From positions 17,132,931 to 17,196,930 of the forward strand of contig OZ020255.1 in the NCBI GenBank assembly GCA_963971285.1: 64,000 nt of DNA. Reading direction: 5' to 3'. Both the position numbers and the translations under genes were made by a program. Positions 47,791-59,224 of the stretch are shown here, piece by piece. This stretch comes from Astropecten irregularis (lineage: Eukaryota; Echinodermata; Asteroidea; Paxillosida; Astropectinidae). The notes beneath the pieces were generated by a model that did no database searches, was not told the DNA's origin, and saw only the letters and a list, made by a program, of their open reading frames with translations. How positions within the stretch are numbered: position 1 is the first letter of the stretch; the number at the start of each line of letters is the position of its first letter.

Positions 47791-48614
47791 AGAACATGCA
47801 ATAATTTGAAATAATTGAATAATTTCGCGGCTGGCATCCGTGTCACTTCAAAGCATCCTTTCATTATGTTGTCAGAACATGGTCATACGCAGTATAGATA
47901 GGCCTAATCGTGCATATACATGTATTTTCATAATATTATAATTGTCCTCGCTCAATGTCAGACTAAATCAACACATTGGCGAGGCGCGTCGTGTTATTCT
48001 AACCATCTGCGGCTGTCGAAGTGGAAATAAAGCAAAAAATAAAACACACACATGGTCACGTTGTCAGATGGCGTTCCCATCTTCACCCTCAAAATGTCAC
48101 CCAAGTCGCTTCTGCGTGATGCTGCTCTCACGTGCAGAAAAAGAAGAAGAAGAACTTAAAGAAGAACTTGAAGAAGAAGAAGACAAAAATATCATTTACA
48201 CATTGATGGTTTCAAAACATCAGCTTATATAACGTGTAACTTAATCGCGCCATTTGGGCCTCGTGCGGAAATGACTTGTGATTATAAGAGACAAATAAGC
48301 CAGAAGCTGCTGGCTGAGGAGAAGTGGCAGACATCTTGACGTCAGGAGTATGTTTCCCTGGGGTTTGTTTTTGAGACTGATGGCAACATCCTCCCTGATG
48401 ACACTTTTTGATCGTTATAACAGGTTCTTACGTACCAGGCGTTATGCAGAAAAATACACACACATAGTCCTATGTGTAGCTTAAATGGCTATGGTGAAAA
48501 CAAAATTATCGAGCGATTAAAATGTATGAACCAGATAATCGTATATTAATGCAAAGCAAGATTTTATTAATTTTGTACGGATTTGCATATGCATGCCTAT
48601 TCTTTCTGTTTGAA

Positions 48615-48971
48615 TTAAGGTAATATCATACTTTGGTTTTTGTCAAAGAAATGCAGATTCATTGGCAAAAATATCTAAGAAGATACAGTGAAAGTAATCT
48701 GTGAAAATTTCAGTCCCATACGGTGCCCACTTTTTGAGAAAACAGTGAAAAACGGCCACAGTATTTCTTAAGTCTATTCTATTTTATTTTTGATCTTTTA
48801 AAAGATCAAAAAGATTTTCGGTCGTTGTTTTACTATTTTCTGGATAAATTTCAGGCGGAAATATTTTTACGGTATGTTTCTACCACCACCATCTTCAAAC
48901 CCTGTAAGTAATACGTAAATCTGTGAACATTTCTGTTTTGGTTTCTTACCAAAGTATGATACTACCTTTAA
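48615..48971 (+). mobile_element. MITE B, copy 6 (TACTTTGG-type ends, best preserved)
   Basis: Starts TTAAGGTAATATCATACTTT and ends ACCAAAGTATGATACTACCT-TTA, giving inverted ends of about 23 bp. It has an internal palindrome 'gatcttttaaaagatc' and the full core. About 357 bp, non-coding. Confidence 0.9.
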
Positions 48972-51900
48972 AGGTCGTTTGGAACTAGACTGTTCATATC
49001 TCTTTGGTATCAACAGAGGGCGCTACATACATTTGGACTCTTCTATAAAATATAAGTTTTGTTATTACATTTTGAAAGGACGTGTTTTGATTGCACTTGA
49101 ACTTCGTGTGATAAATCTGTTGTACAATACTTAGAATTACATCCTTTAGACTTCAGAGGGCGCCGTTTGGTAGCAATTAGTCTTTATTCAAGGACGCGAC
49201 AACACGTCCTGCAGTCATACCTTTAGAGGCAAAATATGTTTCCCCTGATTGTGTTATTTTGGGATATTACCGACCTCTGTGATACAGATAACAAAAACAA
49301 ATATATATAACAAATCCCAGTTGTGGCACGATTGCCGTTAACTCACCGACAAACGGCGCAGCGTTATGCAAGGTAAACGGCCCGCATTTGCCGCTAATGC
49401 CGCCCCAGGGACCGGTCCCACCGAGTGAGTCCACCAAATCGCTCACTCAATTTCCGACACGACGAAATAACGAGAACAGATTGGAAGTTGCCGAGGGCAG
49501 TTTGTGCTGTGTTCCCCACTTTCCTCTTCTGCAGTCTCCCCGTTTTTTCGTGAAGGCTTTTCACGAGGTGGCATATTGCTATCAGCCCAGACGATCTGAG
49601 CTTCGATGTATGAATATGATGTTACCCACGGTTGGCTTGTGAATCGACCCAAGTCAGGTTTTTACCCGTTCCCCTGTAGCCTGCCCTGCGAAGTATAACT
49701 AGTGTGAACGGTGCAAAGTGCGTTGTTTGGTTCAACCTGGCTTTAATTCAATGTTGGCAGCATTATCCGAACCGTGTCCGTGCATCCTGTCCTGTCGAGC
49801 GATTCCAATCGAGTTAGGAATGGCCGGGGAAATTGCCTCAACTTTTGGGAGGCCTGACCGAGGGGCTTTGCAGCTCATGGAGCCCGCGGAGTCGTCGCGA
49901 ATTTTACGCCTGAATCATGCTCGTGTCTTTGTTTTGTCGATATTCCATGATCACGCGGAACGCCCCCTGGACTCGTTGGGGGCAATTATCCACGGACTAA
50001 ATGCTCGACTTCCCATTTTGGTCACGAGCCGAAGCATGACCTGTTTTCCTCACATTATGTGGACACCTGCGCTGTCTTCAGTCACGGTCTTCTTTTTTTC
50101 TGTCCATCCTTTCTTTAAATTCTCAGAGTCGATATGAAGAAGGCCTTACTTAATCAGTAGATAACATCGCCAGCTCCATGCATGTTCACAATAAAATACG
50201 TGGTACTCATTTTATCAGCAAATTCAGTTTAGAAATCCGCCATTGTGGATAGAATTGTTTATCCAAGGAACTGACGCAGAGACAGTTATCTATATCCCAC
50301 ACAACGTAAATAATGTGCAGTATATGGAGTGCCTGAAAAAAAACACCACACCGCACTTGACCTGCATTTGCATAAAAAAGCAGCAAATAAAATGAGAATA
50401 AAGAGAAAGCATAACAAGCAAGCTCCATTAAGCCACTTGATGGCCACAAAACAAGCAAACACGGCCCTGCCTCTAAAATAATGATCGGAGGCCTCCATGT
50501 CGCTTCCTCTCACTTCGAAGCGATGCGAAAACATTTGGATTCCTATCCGGCCTCAGCTCCTTATCAGTCCCGCTGAGCTGTTTTTCCTGGGCGCCTTTCA
50601 TTCACCGTCACGTCTAACCGACCGTTCTATCTCAAGTTTAGAGAAAGAAAAAATCCACTATCTCCTTTTTCTTGACGTTTGAGCAACACGGCAACAGATC
50701 AATACTGCTTGGGTAAACCAATTACCAGCCTGAACAAAAATTGATAGAAAGAAACCGAGAAATTTGTTTTTTTTTTCACTAGAAAAGTTATCTCATTTGA
50801 TGAATATTAATTCTATTTTCCTTCTTGCTTGTACGCGCTGTGGTCTTGTAAAGGTATACATTTATCATGTACCTTGTCAATAATGTACACACGTTCCATG
50901 GGATATCTTGCTGAGTGATATCAGGTGATTAAACATCATTTTCTCGAGAGGTTTATTTGTAGAGTGATGAACTGTATGTGCACGAAACAAATACAAAGAG
51001 TTGTAGAATATTGTGACAAATTCGAATTCATTGTAATTGATTCCGATCAGGGAAGTATGTCTCCTCATATTAAGCTTGTTTTTCCATACGCCATCACGTT
51101 TGTTTCTTCTGTTTTTATTAGATTACATGCAGTCTATACCAACGTTTTGATGAAATGGTACAATAATTTTCTTTGTCAAATTCTGTTTCGTTAGCATTGT
51201 TCCTTTTTATACAACTGACAGTTAGATCTGTAGTTAATGCCCATAATCATAATGTGAAGCCACAGCAAAGAACCAAACGATATCAGACCCTAGTTTGGAG
51301 TACAACATGCATTGAACCTTTCAACTCAATTCTGTATACCCAAATAATTGGTAATAACATTGTTTCGCTGTTCCACATCTGTATAAAAGCAGTGTATTAA
51401 TTTATTCCCAGAAAAACACTCAAACGCACACATGTGAAAGTAACCGTTCAAGGTATGCGTAGTTTTTATAGAGACATGAAATCACTCAATGAAATGAGTC
51501 TGGATCCAAGACGAAAACAAGCTGCCCCTATTTCTCCTCAAGTCGGGTAGCGATACATTTTATATTGGAAGGCTAATTATATTTCCACGGAGCTGATTGT
51601 CGGCCAACATCAATCACAAATGCTAACCATGTCGTGGAGGGGAGGGATGGGGCTTGTGTTGGTTAAGGAGTGGTTGTATACAACATTGCAGACATCCATT
51701 TCCCTCAAGCTAAGAAGGAAGGAAAATCGCCTCGGATGGACGGACGGATTATAAGTTTAACGGCCGGTCACAGCAGGCTCGTAGAACCTGGCCGCTGATG
51801 TGAGAGCCCGTAATACGCGCTGTGATGTGACGGATTCGACCTGTTTTTATCCTCAAGGTCGGATTTGACCTGATTATTTAATTTGTTTGATTTGTTTTAT

Positions 51901-52395
51901 GTCATTTTTCTTCTTCCTCCTCTACCAATACGAGGGTAACCAGAAACCTGGTGGACGAGGGATGGCATTGATGATATATGGGTGTCTCTCAAAGACAGCG
52001 CGTGACTGGAACGGTCGGTCGAAAATATCACCCATTCCTCACATTGCTGTGAATGAAGACAGAAAGCTAGAGGTTTATTCCTCCACAAACATAGTTACGT
52101 AGGGTAAAAAGGGTCAACCTCTCATCCATAAAAACGGGAGTATAGGAGATCAACAGCATCTGGATTTCATATTTCATATTTCTGGAATTGTTTTTATAGC
52201 CTAGCTATGCAAAGCATGGTCGATAACTATGATCGTTGTTGAAGGAGGGCCAGCCAATTGAAAGAATGTACTCGTATAAAAATGATAATAAAAAAAGAAT
52301 CGTATTCACAAATGACACGGATTCTTCATTCACATTCCGTGAAACAACTATTCGGTCGGTTGGGGAAAAATAAAAACTCCGAAAAGTTTGTTTGA
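48972..52395. other. Intergenic, no recognisable gene
   Basis: The 139-codon frame at 49718-50137 is preceded by no ATG at its start and has no recognised domain. No shared repeats were found in this stretch. Confidence 0.4.
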
Positions 52396-52759
52396 TAAAG
52401 GTATAATACATGATTGGTAAAGGTCACTGAAAAGCACTCGTACCTTTGTCTGATCCAGCATGTACATGAAATATTAAGCCAGTGACAATTTGAGCTCAAT
52501 TGGACATCTACTAAGTCACGAGAAAATATCTAACTCAATTTTTATTTTAAAACATAAAGAATGGTTTTGATCTTACCTCAACATCAAAACTGCTGTTTTG
52601 GGGCAATATTTGACTAATTTCTGGATGAATACACCATTTCAGGCGGAAATATTTTAACAGTATGTTTCTACCAGAACCACCCTCATACCCTGAAAGTTAT
52701 ACGTAAATCTGTGATCTTTCGTGTGTGGGTATGTTATCAATCCTATACTGTACCTTTAA
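52396..52759 (+). mobile_element. MITE B, copy 7 (GATTGG-type ends, best preserved)
   Basis: Starts TAAAGGTATAATACATGATT-GG and ends 'caatcctatactgtaccttta'. The left half carries 'ggtaaaggtcac' and 'agctcaattggacatct'; the right half carries the core shared with all B copies. About 364 bp. Confidence 0.85.
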
Positions 52760-53970
52760 TAATGCTGGGACCTACCCTGCAGTCAACTTGATAACCGTTA
52801 CTTTGATATAGGTCGGCTATTCGGTTATTTGGTTATTCGGTTAAACGGTAGTGAACCTAAAAGGTATTGTGCCATAAGGCACCATACATACGAAACCGGT
52901 TCAGTGGTCATGCTAGTACATTATGCCAGTAGAGCATGTATTGTAACCGGTGATGCAACGCGAAGACGGCTGTGGCGCTGGACAGTAGTGAAAACAAACA
53001 CGACAGAGCAATTATGACGCTGGTCGCTGCCGGCTTCACCAACAAAATACAACTCGCCACAGAAAAGAAAAAATTAATTTCAAGGTTGTATTTCAGAGTT
53101 GCAATTTCCCTCGACAATGGTGTCCTTGGTGTGGCAAAAGCAAATTACATTGCAGGTTTAAACCAACTTCACCATAGAATCCAACGACTTGGTTCTTTCA
53201 CAAACCCTGTGCCGCTATCGAGCGTGCCATTCTCCCAAGAGTTACAATCTGCCGCAATATACCCTCAAGATTTTAAAATGCCGGCAATGGAAAAAAAATA
53301 CATGTAGATATTGTACATTTCCTCCTCACGACACGGTTTTCTGTCTATCGATTGTGAGGCATCATCAGGCTTGGCAAGACGAGATCTCCCCCGGGGGAGC
53401 TCCTTGCGCAATTTGGTGCGAAAGAAGAAGAAGAAAAAAACTAGAGGATCTTTGGGCGTCGTTGGTGAAGATTGATTGTTATTCTGGTACATGTAACGGA
53501 AGAAACGACCACTCAGGAGTAAGGGAAGACGGGGAGAGGTAGATTTAGCTCTTCCCCTGTCCAGCATCATGACAAATGCACGGAGGTTTTGCTTTTTACT
53601 ACGTCTCCTGGTGTTTGATTTGAATGGATTGATGTCTGATCGAGTTGGGATTTAGGGGAAAGAAAACAAAGTGCCTCAGAGATTGATATCTTCGCAAATG
53701 GAAATGGTGCGAGGGGATAGCTTGTAAAGCGACTTGACGCCCGACATTTGTTTCTTTTCTCACCCTTAAGCTTATGTGAGTCTGGACAGTCTTTTTTGTT
53801 TGTTTTACCTTTTCCTTGGCTATAGTGGCACAACTGACCTTACTCCATATCACATACAATTGATTACCCTTAACAATTAAACAGGACGTGATTTTTATTA
53901 CGTTTCCAGAAAATTGGAATTCAGTTGCGAAAATATCTGAAAACGAAATAATTACTCTTTAAAAACTCTT
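52760..53970. other. No recognisable gene
   Basis: Several overlapping open frames of 80-117 codons on both strands (52972-53307, 53189-53542, 53567-53859) with no domain; mutual overlap argues for chance. Confidence 0.4.
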
Positions 53971-54085
53971 TAAATGCAGGAGGTCGTGGGTTCGAATCCT
54001 ACCTGAGTCAGTGCATGATTTGTTTTCCATGTTCACTCAACAGGCACTAAGTATGCAGTGCTCATCTACGTTGTTGAATGGCAAG
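53971..54085 (+). repeat. tRNA-derived SINE, 5' truncated
   Basis: Contains the B box GGTTCGAATCC after 'caggaggtcgt', then a tail with 'tatgcagtgctcatctacg' and 'gaatggcaagcgtaat', matching the SINEs at 34305-34458 and 28217-28282. No A box is visible. Confidence 0.6.
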
Positions 54086-55361
54086 CGTAATAACTCCATA
54101 GATTTGTATGGTGTATAATCCCTTGCTCTTTTGAAACTTGTGATAATTTATATAGGAGATTTTGATTGGTAAAATGATACAATTTTTATTATTATTAAAG
54201 GAGCATCAGCTGCTCATAGTGCCAACCACTCATTGTGTGATGCCAGCTGTCACATAATTCCGAATGACGGTGTCCGCCCAATGACCTTTACGAGGTACGC
54301 CTCATGTGGTAAATGCGTGGCAAGAACTAGGATATTGGATGCACACATTCGGTGTCACATGCATTCTTCCGTATAGTGTCATTATAATAATTGTTAATAT
54401 CGGTAATACCAATTGGTGCAGTTTTATCTTTGTTTTCAAGTCTTGATGCATATTCGTGATGCAGATAATGTATCAAAATAATTGTCTACAGACATTGTCG
54501 TCTGTTACGGAATTTCCTGAATATGGGAAATTTTATTATAAATGCGATATAATGACATTAAGTTTGCGAGCATTGTAGCTTTGGTCGATATTTGATCGAC
54601 CTAGTTGACTAATACTGATCGTGTACCCTTACTAGTTTCTCTAGGATTCAACAGAGGAAAGTGGGACGAAAATCCACACGTATAGGTTTCAATATAGGCC
54701 TAGATTGATTTTCCTGATAGTCGTATCTTCCCCACCAATATCATAAGGAAAACTATACCGTGGAGTTGATCTGTGAGATCACTTAATCTGTGGGACATTC
54801 AACACTCGCAGCGAGAGTGCATACAGTACTTTTTCCCCTTGAGTCAATACGGTGCATCCCTGATTTATATCCTGCTCGTGTAATTCCTGTCTCGCGCTGT
54901 CTTCGTGATTCCGTTCCTTAAGAATTGTTTCTCGCATTTCGGTCTTGGACCGGGCAGGATTTACACCGTCGAATCACTCAATCCGACATCAGATTTTAGT
55001 GATGGTGTGTTTTTTTCCCCGATTTTTTTTCAGCGGCGGAGGTTTCTCCTTACAAAGATTAGCAATCAATCAGAAATGTATACACCTGCTTGCGATTTGT
55101 CAGGAGTTTTGCCTCAAGTGCTAACTTATACGCGCGGAAAAGAAACAAAATCGTTAGACATCTTCTTGAAGCGCGGATCTGTCCCTGGTAATTTACAACG
55201 GTTGGCCAATGAGATGTCTGAGATGTCTCATTGCAAAGATGTATCAAAGCTTCGTCAACGCACTTTGGTCTGGTACCCTGACTGTCTGTCTTGTATTGCA
55301 CAAGTTATATGCAAAGTGTATAGTAAGAGCAGGCTGTTAATTTGTCTGTTAGTGCGAGCTC
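54086..55361. other. Region upstream of the Ly6-like gene
   Basis: Contains most of the first half of a 250-codon open frame (54905-55654) that starts at GTG, has its first ATG at codon 58 and no recognised domain. Otherwise AT-rich with no shared repeat. Confidence 0.35.
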
Positions 55362-55370
55362 TATATATAA
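55362..55370 (+). promoter_or_regulatory. Candidate TATA box upstream of the Ly6-like gene
   Basis: The sequence TATATATAA followed by AGTGC lies about 480 bp before the chosen ATG. A start site about 30 bp downstream would give an untranslated leader of about 450 nt. TATA-like strings are frequent in AT-rich DNA, so this is a candidate only; its position upstream of the first recognised exon is the main argument. Confidence 0.25.
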
Positions 55371-55843
55371 AGTGCAGCCTGAAACGAGAGATAAACACAG
55401 AATCGGCGGGAAAAGGCAGCTTGGTGCACACGCGCGCACACGCATATAAATCTGACAATTATTATGGAGCGCAAAGACTGATGGGATGCGATGGAATATT
55501 TATCCAATACGTGAACTTCCCGTCGCTCAAAGTGGATCGAAGTGTCGCACGTGGAGCTCCATATTACATACTTGACCAAAAAAGAAAATGGTTAATGCCC
55601 CAGCACATCCAATCGTGTAGATTTCTGCTGGTATCGTTAAACGTTCTACTATAGCACGCGCTGTGCATTACTCGTCGTGTGTACAGTATGTACTTCTCAG
55701 TTCTTGACTTGCGTTCTGTGAGCGACGCACGCGCTGCTGTGATGTCTCGTCGTGCTGTGTCACTCACTACTGCCCGGGGTGTTTAAGAGACTTAAAGGTG
55801 TGCAGATTGCGAGTAAGTGGAGGTGTTGCAAAAAGGGCGCACC

Positions 55844-56116
55844 ATGGCTTTACACCGCAGGGGACTAATTTCCGTCAATGTCTTCTTTCTAGCGCTGCTG
55901 GTTATGAGAGTTACCTGCGAGGCGGCGTCCGGTCGGGACCTGTCGGCGTATCTGGAGTGCTACAGCTGCCGGGCTTACGAGTTCGAAGAGGACTTTACGA
56001 CCAAGCTGCTGAGATGTGAGAGCGCCCAGACCGAGGACACAGTACAGTGTCCTTACAAGATCTCCAGAGAAAGCCAAGGGGAGATGAAATCATTCAACCT
56101 CGTACCAAGCTGCACG
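55844..56116 (+). CDS. Ly6/uPAR-like (LU domain) protein, first coding exon
   Basis: Predicted secreted or surface three-finger protein; its ligand and role are unknown. The exon encodes 91 residues from an ATG in good context (gcgcaccATGg). Residues 1-29 look like a signal peptide: basic MALHRR, then a hydrophobic stretch around VNVFFLALLVMRV, with likely cleavage near CEA-AS. The mature part starts the LU pattern: LECYSC (C39, C42), then C58, C69 and C90 in VPSCT. The exon ends exactly at a consensus donor (ACG/gtaagt) in phase 0. Reading past the donor stays open for a while but loses the domain pattern, so the splice is preferred. The next exon at 63914-64000 continues in frame. CxxC near the N terminus of the mature chain and the cysteine spacing are typical of the Ly6/uPAR family; most members end in a GPI signal, which would lie beyond this window. 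Family assignment is fairly secure; orthology is not. Confidence 0.8.
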
Positions 56117-57318
56117 GTAAGTTATACATTTCTCTCTATAATGTATATCAAGCTGCAGGCGCTTACGTGCATCCCGAAGTCAAGCCAGGGCCAAGTGCTC
56201 ATCGCGCGTCCACTTTATTAAAAGCACAACTGTATTAATTCACAATACTTAATATACTCTTAAACGTAACCTCAAGGCTCCCTACTTGGTAAGGATGTAA
56301 ACTGAGCATGCAGGTCGTATGCTCAGTGGTTCAAGTTTCCACTTTGTGATTCACGTTCCTTACCGAGAATAAGCAATAAGATAATCTGGATTGAAAGTTA
56401 ATATCAATCCCTTGGCAGGACCGAATCGCAAACACGCAATAAACGATTACTTGTTTCAAAATGTAGATATTTACCCCCCAAAACCTATACTATAGCTTCC
56501 AGAAATATTATATTGCATGATGAAGAAACTTCGACTTTCATTCGCAAATTGCCCAGCCAACCAAAACCTCCCACCAATATTCAATTCGTAATTGGAACCG
56601 CACAGGAAATTAAAACAAACCCACAACAGAAGACATTGAACAGAACCACGTATAGGCAGTATAAGATGGACAAAACACACTAGCATCCTGGATGAAGTTT
56701 TTAATCAAGTAATTGTGCTATGTGGTACCTTGAGGGACTGTAATATCACAGAGGATGTCTTATATACATGATTAATGTTCTCATGTAAAACATTCGTTAT
56801 TCATCTCTTACGTGAGGTCAGCTTGGAACAATAATTAACTGTCATTATGATGAAGCAGCATTCTGTTGACTTTCCTTATTAAAATGGATTAAAATAATTA
56901 TGTTCTCTGAAATTAGCAACCGCAGTGCATGCCATTTTTAAAGTATTGGGGATAAATTGTCTGCAGTTCTGCGCGAAATTTACCCTATGAAGATTAACAA
57001 TATTGCTTTTAAAGATATGTGTCTGAACTTTGAACTTGTACACTATTCCTATATTTCATGTTAATACATTGCTGCTTTTTGGTGCTGCAAGTCTTGATAT
57101 TTTCGAATAATTATGAATGCAAATTGTCACTGAGTTTGTGGCAAGGTACTGACAATTTCGAAGGAACACTGCTCCATTTTGGTATCAATTTGAGCTCGCT
57201 TGCCCGAATATCAAGGTGTGATATTGCCTTTGAGATGTTGTTACGTCTTAACACTGTTAACACTGCATTTCTCCACACCTATACGTGTTGTTGGTGCTTA
57301 GTCACACTAGAAGTCCTT

Positions 57319-57457
57319 GGGTCGATTTCATCAAACTCATCATAACTTACTATCAATCGTAGGACTTATGATGCATTGCACCTCTATGTAGGATACGATG
57401 GGTTATCCTTCGTAACTCGAGTTACGATCGATCGTAGGGCTACGTGAAATTGACCCC
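57319..57457 (-). mobile_element. Element C, inverted, in the Ly6 intron
   Basis: GGGTCGATTTCATCAAACTC at the left and 'ctacgtgaaattgacccc' at the right; the internal order is that of the minus strand, as at 23022-23161. Full-length. Confidence 0.85.
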
Positions 57458-58822
57458 TGCCCATGCGTGGTGAAGATGCTCACGATTTCTGATCGAGCTT
57501 TTTCATCACATAGCTCTAGAAACACCAAACCGTTATGCATTATGGCCCTGTTTGGAATGCCATTTCACATAACAGTTTCGCGTGGATCATAATACGCGAA
57601 TGTCAATTGTGGGGTTTTGTGCTCACCATACGTCATCTGTGGTACCAGCTGCACTGCTGTTTCCATCGTGATGAGAGAGTTTTCAGAGTTTTGTACAGTC
57701 AATTCTGTCAATGTAATGATTGACAGAAATCAAATAGTCATATAAGTTATTATAAGTCAGACAAAATGATGGTGCTTTATAAGAATTCAGTACCAGCACA
57801 TTTTGCAGATTTCTTGCACACCCTCAAAGCAAACGAGCACCAATACCATCGAAGCTAGGATAGTGTTTCTAGCCTATGATATTTTACATTGCTGCACTTG
57901 AACTCAAACAATATTTTTACGATGCGGTTTAATATTTGTGAACGAGCACCAATACCAACAAAGAAACGTTCGTGTCAAAAACCACAACAAACCACCCTCA
58001 CAAAAATGAAAAAAGTACCAGTATAATTAAGACAACCAAACACTCAGGCAATTTCTCATATCGGGGAAAAGGATATAAACGTCCATAGAAAAACAATTTC
58101 CATTGATTTGGGATTAATTGGAGCATGATATAAAACAAAGCCAGTGTCTATATAATATAATAAGCAACATGTCTTGGTAGTGGAAACACAAAGCAAAACA
58201 AAAAATAACAAAAAGAAAATGAACAGAAAAAAAACACAAATTTACACAAATAATATTAGAGGAACTAGAGACACTTGCATTAGATATAATATTAAGATCA
58301 TAAAAATAACCTAGAAATCTCCCCTTTTTGAGAGTACAACATCTCGGAAAGGCCTTTAAATATAAAATGGTGTTATAATGTAATGCATTTTAAACCTGTC
58401 GTGTATTTCTAATTTCCTTCAGTAGGTTTATGCTATCTTCGTTTACGATCGTTTTTCTTCAGACCCTTTTGCCAGTTGACTTACAATTCATGGTTGAATT
58501 ATTGTACGACTGTGGATCTTTTTATGCAACACGCCTATCCATTGAAATATTTAAGGAAAGGAGGTTCGATGACCTTAAACATATTCATAATTGAAGGACA
58601 CCTTCTCTATTCGTGTTTATTTACAATCTTGGTTCTCACTGGGCAGACACACCGTAAGTCTTCCCTTAGATCCCCTGTGGGGGTTCTGGTTTAAGGTGAT
58701 ACCCTTCCGTAAGCTGGGGCTTGGGAAGGTGTCTTGCTTACTCGGTAGATCAACGTGTGCTGACTGTTTAAACTGGATAAATTTCCCAGTCATATTATGG
58801 TACCATGTCTGACTGAGTCACG

Positions 58823-59224
58823 ATGTGTTTTAGGGAGACACGGCGCACGACGGGCGGTGACGACGCGGGGCGTTCGCTCCCCAAGAGCCCGGCATCCGCG
58901 GTGAGAAAACCCGCTGCTTCCTCGTACGGCGTCCGGCCTCGTCGGCTCGATTTCATCAAGTCAATTCGCAGCGGGTCGAAACTTGAGCCTCCCCGCTCTT
59001 CACGGAGTGAATCTCCGTCGCATCAACCTAAGACCTCCTCTCGCTTGCAAGGCCGGATTTGTTCAGAGTTCAGAGCTTTGTTTCCTCTCCCCCTTTCCTT
59101 TATTTTCTTTGGATTGATCGGAAAAACGAGAGCTACCGGCCCGAGTTTGTCGCTCCTGGCTGGCTTGAATGAATGGCGCGCACCTTTCCTTGGCTTGCCA
59201 TTTACTGTATCAATATTAGTTTAA
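58823..59224 (+). CDS. Possible exon or CpG-rich open frame inside the Ly6 intron
   Basis: This open frame of 133 codons begins at an ATG and lies in the most CpG-dense patch of the window; roughly 58837-59040 is packed with CG dinucleotides, unlike the AT-rich intron around it. The first 75 or so residues are rich in Ser, Arg, Pro and Lys (for example PPRSSRSESPSHQPKTSS), the look of a disordered segment; the later part contains a hydrophobic run around FPLPLSFIFFGLIG. A potential acceptor (tgttttag) and a potential donor (GCG/gtgaga near 58900) occur inside it. I recognise no family. It could be an alternative first exon, an exon of another gene, a CpG island, or chance. Confidence 0.2.
   Translation: MCFRETRRTTGGDDAGRSLPKSPASAVRKPAASSYGVRPRRLDFIKSIRSGSKLEPPRSSRSESPSHQPKTSSRLQGRICSEFRALFPLPLSFIFFGLIGKTRATGPSLSLLAGLNEWRAPFLGLPFTVSILV

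Noticed and set aside
49718-50137. 139-codon frame
   Set aside because: No ATG at its start, no domain and no splice signals that would make it an exon; kept only as a note.
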